A stretch of DNA of 10,277 nucleotides from JAGMES01 sp023128035 (GTDB taxonomy: Bacteria > Bacillota > Halanaerobiia > DY22613). Below are positions 1 through 5,871 of the stretch, piece after piece (within the stretch, counting starts at the first letter, position 1; each line of letters starts with the position of its first letter). The notes under the pieces are model-generated. The model did no database searches. It was not told where the DNA came from and saw only the letters and a program-made list of their open reading frames with translations. The stretch is from contig DAOVRZ010000143.1 of the NCBI GenBank assembly GCA_030627905.1, positions 1-10,277 on the forward strand, written 5' to 3'. Made by a program: the position numbers and the translations under genes.

Positions 1-140
1 ACAACCTTACCTTTGCTGAAAAAGGTAAGCTTTATGAGTTATGGGGTACTTTTAAAGAGTTTAACCAAGAACTTTTGGTTTCCATTCTGGACGATATTAA
101 ATCTAAAACTCCAGATTTTAATCAGAATTTTATCTTTTGA
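1..140 (+). CDS. 3' end of an unidentified gene (possible MarR-like C-terminus)
   Basis: An open frame enters from the left edge (first full codon at base 3) and gives 45 residues before TGA at 138-140. The peptide is rich in charged helix-forming residues and starts with a stretch like LTFAEKGKLYELW. That resembles the end of the wing and start of the dimerisation helix in MarR-type regulators, where LTEKGxxLYE is common. The resemblance is weak and the rest of the gene lies outside the window, so no function is assigned. The last two sense codons overlap or lie inside the 113-nt mobile element that begins at 134, and the stop codon is entirely inside it. The native C-terminus may therefore have been replaced by the insertion. 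Confidence 0.45.
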   Translation, partial: NLTFAEKGKLYELWGTFKEFNQELLVSILDDIKSKTPDFNQNFIF

Positions 141-246
141 GTTAAGACCCCCACTTCTATAAGTGGTGGGAATTGTTTTTAATCTTCAGTGGGGGTAGAA
201 TCCCCTACTGAAGCCCCGATGTTCAGCTTTAGCTGGACGAGTTCAC
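134..246 (+). mobile_element. IS200/IS605-like mini-element, copy 1 (113 nt, omega-RNA-like)
   Basis: This is one of three 113-nt near-identical units in the window. It lies directly after TTTAT (129-133) and ends GAGTTCAC (239-246). It holds three hairpins: 148-156 with 161-169 (one mismatch), 184-213 (CTTCAG/CTGAAG base with a G-run/C-run inside), and 221-227 with 232-238 (TTTA loop), followed by an 8-nt tail. Subterminal hairpins near each end, insertion 3' of a fixed pentamer and no target duplication are what IS200/IS605 single-strand transposons do. There is no room for tnpA or tnpB, so it is non-autonomous. The 3' hairpin region resembles the right end/omega-RNA of TnpB elements. The family assignment is inferred; the repeat itself is certain. 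Confidence 0.75.
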
Positions 247-408
247 TGTGCCTTCAATTTTGATTATCTTGCCATCAGGTATAAGAATCTCACTGCTAGG
301 TTGAATAGTTAGAACAACTTCCACTGAAACAGTAATATCACCTTTCAAAATCATTTTACCTTCCCATACTTAATCCAATCGCAATTCTCCATCATAAGTA
401 TTGGTCAC
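247..408 (-). pseudogene. Remnant of a beta-helix-type surface protein
   Basis: On the minus strand a frame from 408 to about 247 reads TNTYDGELRLD, a TAA stop (370-372), then WEGKMILKGDITVSVEVVL, TIQPSSEILIPDGK and KIIKIEGT. The second part fits the opening coil of parallel beta-helix surface proteins, where patterns such as W.G.I.L.GDV.V..GV.LTIEPGT.I.....KI.V.GT are common. The in-frame TAA and the abrupt ends mark it as a fragment. Its downstream end meets the end of the 113-nt element at 246, and its upstream end meets the transposase remnant at about 413. The parent could equally be a lipoprotein or an exported enzyme with such repeats. Confidence 0.5.
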
Positions 409-412
409 CACC

Positions 413-608
413 CTATATTATAGGGAAATTGGGTCTTCCATTGTCTTCTAAATAAAGAGGAGCAAAGATTTTTTCATCAATTTTGCAAAAGACATGTTCA
501 TAAAAAATAGGTGCTCAGCTTTTTAATAATTTTTTTAATGAAAGGACTCATCCATGTTGAAGTATTAAGTAATTGTACTTGAGTATGATCATTATTTTCT
601 TTGAACAT
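413..608 (-). pseudogene. N-terminal remnant of a DDE transposase (IS1182/IS5-like)
   Basis: From ATG at 606-608 the frame reads MFKENNDHTQVQLLNTSTWM and continues to KKIIKK. A shift of one base in the A-run near 519-523 then gives APIFYEHVFCKIDEKIFAPL, then YLEDNGRPNFPI, with TAG at 413-415. The combination 'WAP.FYEHVF..IDE..FA.LY...GRPNFP' is typical of the N-terminal domain of transposases with a DUF772-like start. The Trp codon expected before APIF is TGA here. Only about 65 residues remain of a protein that normally exceeds 400, and no catalytic core is present. It is a dead fragment with a frameshift and nonsense change. Confidence 0.6.
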
Positions 609-761
609 AATATCATCCCAAAATTAAGAAGATTCACAATCATTATACCATATTTATATATTATTTTAAATATATTTTATTAATTTTTATTTATTTACAT
701 AAATTAATAAGGTGAATAAGGTTTTTAAAACTTAATTATAAATTTTCGCCATATTTATCAC
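609..761. other. AT-rich spacer without recognisable genes
   Basis: This stretch is very AT-rich with many stops in all frames. I see no ORF, RNA gene or clear promoter. It lies between the start of the transposase remnant and the terminator of the ABC operon. Confidence 0.5.
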
Positions 762-793
762 AAAAAAAGAAGTAATGTCATACACTGGCTTCT
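762..793 (-). terminator. Rho-independent terminator of the ABC operon
   Basis: On the minus strand AGAAG (793-789) pairs with CTTCT (773-769). Inside it AGTGT and ACATT form a second short stem around an ATG loop. Seven T residues follow directly (768-762). It lies just after the stop codon of the small exported-protein remnant (797-799), so it would end the ATPase-permease transcript. Confidence 0.6.
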
Positions 794-796
794 GAT

Positions 797-1028
797 TTAA
801 TCAATCTTCAGTTCTCGAAACTTTTCACTTTCAGCATATCTTCGTAACCGCTTTAACCCCTGAGCCTTGACTTCCTCAAACTTGTTACAGTCCTTCTCCA
901 TAACATATAGCTTCCATAATTGATAAGGCTTTTTGCCAAAGTGGGTCATTATTAATATCAGCACTTGTTTTTGAGATTACCAGAAAAACTAATACTACCG
1001 TCATAAGTAAAATGTTCATACGCTTCAT
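797..1028 (-). pseudogene. Small exported protein, frameshifted
   Basis: ATG at 1026-1028 starts 14 bases after the permease stop, preceded by a G-rich Shine-Dalgarno-like AAGTGGGGGC. The first frame gives 47 residues, with a signal peptide (MKRMNILLMTVVLVFLVISK, then TSA) and mature start DINNDPLWQKA, and ends at TAA (885-887). A second frame runs on to TAA at 797-799, reading KPYQLWKLYVMEKDCNKFEE, then VKAQGLKRLRRYAESEKFRE and LKID. Removing one base from the five-T run at 930-934 joins both into a 76-residue exported protein with a basic, helical tail. I do not recognise the family. Its position as third gene of the ABC operon suggests a partner role, but nothing shows it. It may be recently broken, or the frameshift may be a base-calling error in a homopolymer. 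Confidence 0.55.
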
Positions 1029-1042
1029 AAATAGCCCCCACT

Positions 1043-1846
1043 TTAAAGTAAGATATCTTTTTCTTTAAACACCTTAATACTAAACAATAATCCCAATAAG
1101 CTGTAAACCAAGCTTACTGCTACCCCTTTACCAAAACCATTCCAATTAACACTATCTATCAGGTTAGTATATAGAGCAAAATGCTCAGTAATAATAAATA
1201 AATCAATTGGCCTAATAACTGAACCTACTATCTTTAAAAGAAACATCAGTCCCAAACCTATTAAAATTCCTGAACTTGCACTATTGGCATAAATTGATAA
1301 TATCAAAAACACCATTCCAAAGGCAAATAATGGCACTAAAGTGATCAGATAACTTGATATAGTGGTAACTATACCCTCAGAAGTGCCTAAACTGATCCCA
1401 TTAATAATGAAATTCTCTCCCCAACCTAAAATTACTACACCTGAACAGTATGCCATGATCAAATTAATGACTAAGAAGAGTGTTAAAAGTAAAAATACCG
1501 AAATAGCTTTGGAGATGATAATCTTTACTCTCTTTACTGGACGTAAAAGAGTAAACTTCGCAGTCCCATTAACCAGTTCCTCTGTCACAAGGTCGACGAT
1601 TATCATAAATAAGAAAATTGGGAAGAACAAACTCACAAACATATCTAATACCACCAACGGAAAAGACTGTCCAGTCATAGTCAAAATTAGTGGATCATTG
1701 GCTGCATCTGGCATGGTTTTTACTACTTTAATCCCGACAGATAAAATTAATAAAAACACCAGACTGATTATTAGAAATATGTACATTTTCTTACCAGCAA
1801 AGACCTTATACATATCATTGAAAACTAAATTACGCAATTTCCTCAC
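1043..1846 (-). CDS. ABC-2 type transporter permease
   Basis: A 267-residue, strongly hydrophobic inner-membrane protein with about six membrane segments (roughly residues 20-42, 62-85, 108-135, 160-185, 190-212 and 240-260). A cytoplasmic loop between the second and third segments contains EELVNGTAKFTLLRPVKR, typical of ABC-2 permeases of the lantibiotic/bacitracin-export and Na+-efflux (NatB-like) groups. The start is GTG at 1844-1846, one base after the ATPase stop codon, so the two genes are translationally coupled. It would form the channel of an exporter with the ATPase at 1848. The substrate cannot be told from sequence; drug, peptide or lipid-like compounds are usual. It ends in KEKDILL. 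A 498-base open frame on the opposite strand here is only a shadow. Confidence 0.88.
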   Translation of the reverse strand: MRKLRNLVFNDMYKVFAGKKMYIFLIISLVFLLILSVGIKVVKTMPDAANDPLILTMTGQSFPLVVLDMFVSLFFPIFLFMIIVDLVTEELVNGTAKFTLLRPVKRVKIIISKAISVFLLLTLFLVINLIMAYCSGVVILGWGENFIINGISLGTSEGIVTTISSYLITLVPLFAFGMVFLILSIYANSASSGILIGLGLMFLLKIVGSVIRPIDLFIITEHFALYTNLIDSVNWNGFGKGVAVSLVYSLLGLLFSIKVFKEKDILL

Positions 1847-1847
1847 C

Positions 1848-2756
1848 CTACTTTGTTAAATCTATGAAGTATTTTTCTAAAGATTGGTTTCGTGGGACAA
1901 AATACTCAATCTCACCTGTCTCTGAAACTAATTTGTTCAACAGATTCTTAGAAGAACCTTTCGCAATCTGAACATACAAACATGAAGGAGCCTCTTCGAT
2001 AGATTTGACATAGTTCAAACTCCCTGCACAATCTTTTACTTTTTGCGGATTTTTAGTATATACTTCTATAACCTCATTCTCTGTATCAAGTAAGTCTTTA
2101 ACCCTGCCATGGACCAGTAGTTTACCATTTTGTAATATAGCTACCTTATTACAGATCTGCTCTATTTCATGTAAAAGATGAGTAGAAATAAAAAATGTTA
2201 TTTTCTGCTCATGAGCCAATTGTTTGATCTTTTCTCTAATCTCAATCATTCCCTGAGGATCAAGCCCGTTAGTTGGCTCATCTAAGATCACCAGTTTGGG
2301 ATTTCCTAACAGTGCCCCCGCAATACCAAGACGTTGCTTCATTCCTAAAGAATAAGTCTTTACCTTATCTCCTGCCCTTTCCAAAATGCCAACTATGTCT
2401 AAAACTTCTTCTATCCGCTCTTTGCCTATTCCAGGAATCAAATTTGCCATAATCTTTAAATTTTGATACGCTGTTAAAGACAGATAAAACTTTGGTATCT
2501 CTACTAATGCCCCAACTCGGCTTATCGCCTGAAGAAAATCTGTCTGTACATTATATCCATCTAAATGTATCGTTCCAGAACTTGGATAAATCAGGCTTAA
2601 AATCATCCGAATGGTCGTAGTTTTACCTGCACCATTAGGTCCTAAAAAACCGTATATATCCCCTTCATAAACTGTTAAATTGAGATTATCTACTACTTTT
2701 TTCTTACCAAAAATCTTAGTTAAATTATGGGTTTCAAGAATTATTTTGTTCTCCAT
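1848..2756 (-). CDS. ABC transporter ATP-binding protein
   Basis: A 302-residue cytoplasmic ATPase that powers the permease encoded next. Motifs in order: Walker A GPNGAGKT (residues 39-46), the Q-loop region with Glu in GALVEIP (82-88), signature YSLGMKQR (135-142), Walker B LVILDEP (155-161), D-loop GLDP (164-167) and the switch His in STHLLHEIEQ (His193). The E in place of Q, the GALxExP form, and the roughly 80-residue C-terminal extension fit the BcrA/lantibiotic-immunity and NatA-like group. The start ATG at 2754-2756 is well placed after AGGAGGT (2763-2769). No lesions are seen. Self-protection against a peptide or antibiotic is a common role in this group, but there is no biosynthesis gene in the window to support it. 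Confidence 0.93.
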   Translation of the reverse strand: MENKIILETHNLTKIFGKKKVVDNLNLTVYEGDIYGFLGPNGAGKTTTIRMILSLIYPSSGTIHLDGYNVQTDFLQAISRVGALVEIPKFYLSLTAYQNLKIMANLIPGIGKERIEEVLDIVGILERAGDKVKTYSLGMKQRLGIAGALLGNPKLVILDEPTNGLDPQGMIEIREKIKQLAHEQKITFFISTHLLHEIEQICNKVAILQNGKLLVHGRVKDLLDTENEVIEVYTKNPQKVKDCAGSLNYVKSIEEAPSCLYVQIAKGSSKNLLNKLVSETGEIEYFVPRNQSLEKYFIDLTK

Positions 2757-2762
2757 ATAATT

Positions 2763-2836
2763 ACCTCCTGTTAGTGTATTTTATAAATTCGTCAAAATTA
2801 ACTCTTAATTATAATTATACTATTTTTTTATCTGAA
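2763..2836 (-). promoter_or_regulatory. Probable promoter and ribosome-binding site of the ABC operon
   Basis: On the minus strand TTCAGA (2836-2831), a 17-base spacer and TATAAT (2813-2808) resemble a sigma-A promoter, with four of six -35 bases matching. A second TATAAT at 2819-2814 has a poorer -35. The Shine-Dalgarno AGGAGGT (2769-2763) lies six bases before the ATPase ATG. The ribosome-binding site is firm; the promoter is a candidate only. Confidence 0.45.
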
Positions 2837-2892
2837 AATCTATAATTTGAGTAACTTAATTTTGATTCTACTGTAAAAACCTTCTTTTAATG

Positions 2893-3660
2893 GTAAGCAT
2901 CAAATAGCCCCCACCTTTATATAAGATAGGAGCTATGATATTATTTATTTTGAGGTTTTCTACAACTGTTTGGTAAACTTGTTGACCAGAGAAAATAAGC
3001 ATCCAGCAATTCTAAATTATTAGTATCTATGTTAGGTAATTGTTCGAATAAATATGTCAAGTAGTAAAATGGATTTAAATCATTTGCTGTTGCACCTTTT
3101 GGTGTATTTGAAAAGAGCCAATTTTTACGTCCTATTACAAAAGGCTTAATTACTCTTTCTCCACTATTATTACTAATTTCCAGTCGTCCATCTAAGAGAA
3201 ATGCCTTTAGTTTAGTCCACTGATTTTTGCAATAAGCTATTGCTTTTCCTAAAGCACTCTTTGGTAACACCTGCTTACTTTTAGAATTTAGCCATGTCAA
3301 AAAAGCATCAAGAACAGGTTTACTTTGTTCTAAACGCTTCTTATAACGTTCTTTACTTGTCATATGAGCAAGTTTACGTTCAAGCTCAAATAGCTTATTG
3401 CAATAGTCTAAACCTTCCTTTAGATACAAGGGACGTTTTACTGGTTTTATCTGGTATTGCACTCATAGCTTCATTAAATTTTCGTCTGGCATGAGCCCAA
3501 CATCCTACTATGGTTACATTTGAGATATTATTATATCCTGAATAACCATCACTATCTTTTTCATGAAGCACTTGCAATGTTGTCTCATCCACATGGAGGA
3601 TATCTTCTTTAATTAAATTCTATTATATGATAGGTTAAAGTAAATTAAACCTTTGCTTAC
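2893..3660 (-). mobile_element. Decayed IS66-family insertion sequence
   Basis: Both tips begin GTAAGCA reading inwards (2893-2899 on plus, 3660-3654 on minus), which matches the GTAAGC-type ends of IS66 elements. The transposase stop lies 48 bases inside the left tip, a normal distance. Only 768 bases remain of an element that is usually about 2.5 kb: the accessory genes and the first half of the transposase are gone, so a large internal deletion has joined the region near 3620 to the right tip. The flanking octamers (2885-2892 and 3661-3668) do not match, so no target duplication survives. Confidence 0.7.
2941..3619 (-). pseudogene. IS66 family transposase, C-terminal half, frameshifted
   Basis: The frame starting near 3619 reads NLIKEDILHVDETTLQVL, with a catalytic Asp in the HVDET motif, then GCWAHARRKFNEA. 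It is lost at TAA (3395-3397). A one-base shift near 3415-3420 restores GLDYCNKLFELE, then LPKSALGKAIAYC, LEISNNSGERVIKPF with the catalytic Glu, and GRKNWLFSNTPKGA. The usual stretch of about 15-20 residues between the GA of PKGA and LNPF (normally like S..IYS..ETAK.NG) is missing, so there is also an in-frame deletion. The tail LTYLFEQLP...SLPNSCRKP is normal. Roughly the first 300 residues of the family's 500 or so are absent. It cannot make active transposase. Confidence 0.85.
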
Positions 3661-3716
3661 GGTTTTATTTCTAATAATGTCATTATATTTTTGGTTTTAT
3701 ACTTTGAGTATTTTTT

Positions 3717-3752
3717 AAAGAATCCACAAATTACTGCGAATTCTTTTTTATG
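3717..3752 (+). terminator. Weak terminator-like hairpin
   Basis: AAGAAT and ATTCTT form a six-pair stem around a long loop, followed by a T-run. No plus-strand gene lies directly upstream, so it may be chance or a leftover. Confidence 0.2.
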
Positions 3753-3781
3753 CAAATAAAACCCAAATTAAAAAATAAATA

Positions 3782-3850
3782 TTGACATTATCTAGATAAA
3801 TATAGTATAATAAATAATGTAAACAATTAGAAAATTAAATACTAAGGAGG
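3782..3850 (+). promoter_or_regulatory. Consensus sigma-A promoter with palindromic spacer, and Shine-Dalgarno
   Basis: TTGACA (3782-3787) and TATAAT (3806-3811) are both perfect, with an 18-base spacer. The spacer begins with a perfect 12-base palindrome, TTATCTAGATAA (3788-3799). A second inverted pair, ACATTAT (3785-3791) and ATAATGT (3814-3820), brackets the core promoter. AAGGAGG (3844-3850) lies five bases before the ATG at 3856. The palindrome is a plausible operator, since a dimeric repressor there would block RNA polymerase. Confidence 0.8.
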
Positions 3851-3855
3851 AAAAA

Positions 3856-5181
3856 ATGAAAAAAATCAAACTTACGCTTTTGGTTTTATTGATCATGTTG
3901 GCTATGACTTTATCTGCAGAGGCTATAACGCAAGAACAATTAGCTGAACATTGGGCACCCAGACTTTATCACGATACAAATGCAAGTTATGATTATCAAG
4001 CAGAATATATAACTAAATTTAACTATGATGGTGATTGGAAAGGTAATAATAATTGGGAAAATCTTTTTAATTATAATAAGCCAGGTTATCTTTACTATAG
4101 TGTGTGTGAAACAAGTACACACTGGTTTATTAATTATGATGCTTTTCATCCACGTGATGATGGGCCAATAGGAGATAAACATGAGAATGACTTTGAAGGG
4201 GCAGTTTTTGCTATCAAAAAAGATGGTTCCACATATGGTTCATTACAGATAATGCTAACAATGGCTCATGATCAGTGGTATCAATATACTAATGACTCAA
4301 ATATCAGATCTGCTCAAGATGATGTTGATGGAGGAATTAGGTTTGATAGTTATGGTCATCCAGAAATCTATATTCAAGCGAATGGTTTTACTTTAGACAA
4401 TAATGGACATGGTTGGAAAGCTTATGATGGTTGCAGTGCTCCTGGTGGTGATGGCATTGTTTACTACTATGGTGGTTGGTCACAAACTCCAACTAATGGA
4501 AGTGGAAATTGGGTTTATAAATATTCTTATGATTTAGTACATTTAAATGATCTTTGGAATCGCAAATATGATTTTGTAGATACATTTGGTTATTTTGGTG
4601 CACTTAAAGGAGATACTTATGGAGTTAACTCAGCAAAAACTCCTTGGTATTGGGATGATGGAGATGATGGGCCAACCTTTAATGGTTCATCCTTTTCAGA
4701 CCCTGCTCACCTTTTCGATACTCATCTTACAGGTTTAGGAAGCTGGAGTAGAAGTTATACTTCTAATTCTCAATATACTCATAAAATAATTTTATATAAT
4801 GTAACAAGCTTAGTAGATAAAGATACTTTAGGTGGCAAAAGTGATATTTTTGTAAAAATCTTTGTAAATGGTCAGATATATTGGGATGAACGTTTGTGGA
4901 AATATGATAACGCTTCTAAAGGATATGCTTATACAGTAAACATGGGTGCAAATGATGCATTAGTAAATACTTTTGATGGAAACACAAACACTATATATGT
5001 ATCTCAACCAGCGGGTAGTCTCATCGAAATTGAAGTCTATGATTCAGACTCAACTTCAGGAGATGATTATATGGGGAGTATTGAGTTTGTGTTAAATGCT
5101 GGTGAAAATATTTATAATACTTATCAATTGACCAATACAGGCGAAGCAAAAGTTTCATATTATGCAAAGTGTGTTCAATAA
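3856..5181 (+). CDS. Secreted protein with HENDFEG motif and C-terminal C2-like domain
   Basis: A 441-residue intact protein. Residues 1-23 form a signal peptide with an AEA cleavage site before I24, so it is exported. Residues 28-300 form a Tyr-, Trp-, Gly- and Asp-rich domain with HWAPRLYHDT (32-41), FNYDGDWKGNNNWENL (55-70), HPRDDGP (98-104) and HENDFEG (109-115), then HDQWYQY. The His-Glu-Asn-Asp cluster recalls the metal-binding GHRHDWE region of NPP1/NLP proteins and the HENDWEG of Vps62-like proteins; true membership is not proven. Residues about 305-441 look like a C2 fold, with D330 in SDIFVKIFV and VYDSDSTSGDDYMG (395-407), the Asp pattern used for calcium. It may bind calcium or membranes outside the cell. 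It stands alone, with an IS66 remnant before it and an orphan T-box after it. No enzyme activity can be assigned. Confidence 0.85.
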   Translation: MKKIKLTLLVLLIMLAMTLSAEAITQEQLAEHWAPRLYHDTNASYDYQAEYITKFNYDGDWKGNNNWENLFNYNKPGYLYYSVCETSTHWFINYDAFHPRDDGPIGDKHENDFEGAVFAIKKDGSTYGSLQIMLTMAHDQWYQYTNDSNIRSAQDDVDGGIRFDSYGHPEIYIQANGFTLDNNGHGWKAYDGCSAPGGDGIVYYYGGWSQTPTNGSGNWVYKYSYDLVHLNDLWNRKYDFVDTFGYFGALKGDTYGVNSAKTPWYWDDGDDGPTFNGSSFSDPAHLFDTHLTGLGSWSRSYTSNSQYTHKIILYNVTSLVDKDTLGGKSDIFVKIFVNGQIYWDERLWKYDNASKGYAYTVNMGANDALVNTFDGNTNTIYVSQPAGSLIEIEVYDSDSTSGDDYMGSIEFVLNAGENIYNTYQLTNTGEAKVSYYAKCVQ

Positions 5182-5188
5182 ACAAAAA

Positions 5189-5405
5189 ATCAGACTTGAC
5201 AGAAGCTAATATCATATATGTCTTAACTACAAAGAGCTAACATTTGCTGAAAATTAGCGTTAAAAGACTAGGATTAAACTCTGATCTGAAAATGAGGTAA
5301 TTTAGCTTATTAACATAAGTAAATTGTAAATTAGAGTGGTACCACGAAAGCAATCTTTCATCCCTATGATTATTATTAATAATCATAGGGATGAAAGATT
5401 TTTTT
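5189..5405 (+). promoter_or_regulatory. T-box riboswitch leader with terminator, orphaned
   Basis: Stem I is closed by ATCAGA (5189-5194) and TCTGAT (5280-5285), 97 nt in all. Its upper part has AAGAGCTAA, a TTGCTGAAA distal loop and TTAGC, as in T-box stem I. The T-box AGAGTGGTACCACGA (5333-5347) is near consensus. Its TGGT (5337-5340) would pair with the ACCA end of an uncharged tRNA whose discriminator base is A. The terminator stem is a perfect 24-bp hairpin (5352-5400) with a T-run to 5405, and its TCCCT can instead pair with the T-box. The specifier region near GGATTAAAC (5271-5279) would allow ATT (Ile) or TTA (Leu); I cannot decide. No plus-strand ORF follows, so the controlled gene seems lost. 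Confidence 0.85.
5352..5405 (+). terminator. T-box terminator hairpin
   Basis: A 49-base perfect inverted repeat centred at 5376 with seven T residues from 5399. It is the regulated terminator of the T-box leader and probably also ends the transcript of the secreted-protein gene, which has no other terminator. Confidence 0.85.
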
Positions 5406-5469
5406 ATTGTTTAGGAAATTATGCTTTTGAAGGTTTCATTTAGTTAATCAATAGATGTCGGCTTATTAG

Positions 5470-5532
5470 CTAAATATACCTATTTCCACTAGTTCCTTTC
5501 ACTTTATCATTCAAATACACCAACAATCCGCT
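5470..5532 (-). pseudogene. Possible C-terminal scrap of an unknown gene
   Basis: Directly after the end of element copy 2, the minus strand has 20 sense codons (SGLLVYLNDKVKGTSGNRYI) and TAG at 5470-5472. The composition looks protein-like, but it has no start and no recognised family. The flank on the other side of the element does not continue the frame. It may be chance. Confidence 0.2.
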
Positions 5533-5533
5533 A

Positions 5534-5646
5534 GTGAACTCGTCCAGCTAAAGCTGAACATCGGGGCTTCAGTAGGGGATTCTACCCCCACTGAAGATTA
5601 AAAACAATTCCCCCCACTTATAGAAGTGGGGGTCTTAACTCAAAAG
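5534..5646 (-). mobile_element. IS200/IS605-like mini-element, copy 2 (113 nt, inverted)
   Basis: Read on the minus strand, this copy is identical to the other two except for one T-to-G change at the first hairpin, which makes that stem (CCCCCACTT with AAGTGGGGG) perfect. It follows TTTAT (complement of 5647-5651) and ends GAGTTCAC at 5534. The sequence after its end starts TAGCGGATTG, unlike the flanks of the other copies. It lies between the orphan T-box and the two other repeats. Confidence 0.75.
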
Positions 5647-5704
5647 ATAAATTACAAAAGTCAGTTTTATTATGAGATAGATTTCGCTATACATGCCAGT
5701 TTAC

Positions 5705-5801
5705 CATTGACATGGAGCCTCTCTGTGCATGGTTATGCCTTAGAGCCAAGCTAAGGTAAGGCTCAAAAATAGGCTACCATGCACAGCGCTCCATGTCAAT
5801 G
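5705..5801. repeat. 97-nt long hairpin repeat
   Basis: CATTGACATGGAGC (5705-5718) pairs with GCTCCATGTCAATG (5788-5801). CTGTGCATGG (5723-5732) pairs with CCATGCACAG (5777-5786). Within, GCCT/AGGC and CCTTAG/CTAAGG add further pairing. The arms are flanked by an imperfect direct repeat of GATT(T)CGCTA (about 5680 and 5801). It is more GC-rich than its surroundings and has no ORF. It fits a palindromic intergenic repeat or the tip of a mobile unit. Confidence 0.7.
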
Positions 5802-5871
5802 ATTCGCTACGCCAAACCTCAGATTATTGTTACAATGAAAGTTTCTTCTTTGTTGTAAGGTTTTCTATATG

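Noticed and set aside
1362..1859. Plus-strand open frame of 165 codons
   Set aside because: It lies antisense to the ABC permease, has no ribosome site and no protein-like features; it is a shadow of the real gene.
3294..3494. Plus-strand open frame in the IS66 region
   Set aside because: Antisense to a clear IS66 transposase reading.
2885..3668. Target-site duplication of the IS66 remnant
   Set aside because: The flanking octamers TTTTAATG and GGTTTTAT do not match; the partial likeness is AT-rich chance.
3940..4182. Minus-strand open frame inside the secreted-protein gene
   Set aside because: Ile-rich antisense reading of an AT-rich gene; the plus strand has promoter, ribosome site and signal peptide.
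5194..5199. TTGACA as a -35 box for the T-box transcript
   Set aside because: It lies inside the stem I pairing region and has no -10 at normal spacing; the leader is more likely read from upstream.
5021..5215. Minus-strand open frame across the end of the secreted-protein gene and the T-box start
   Set aside because: No ribosome site, and it overlaps both a clear plus-strand gene and the T-box stem I.
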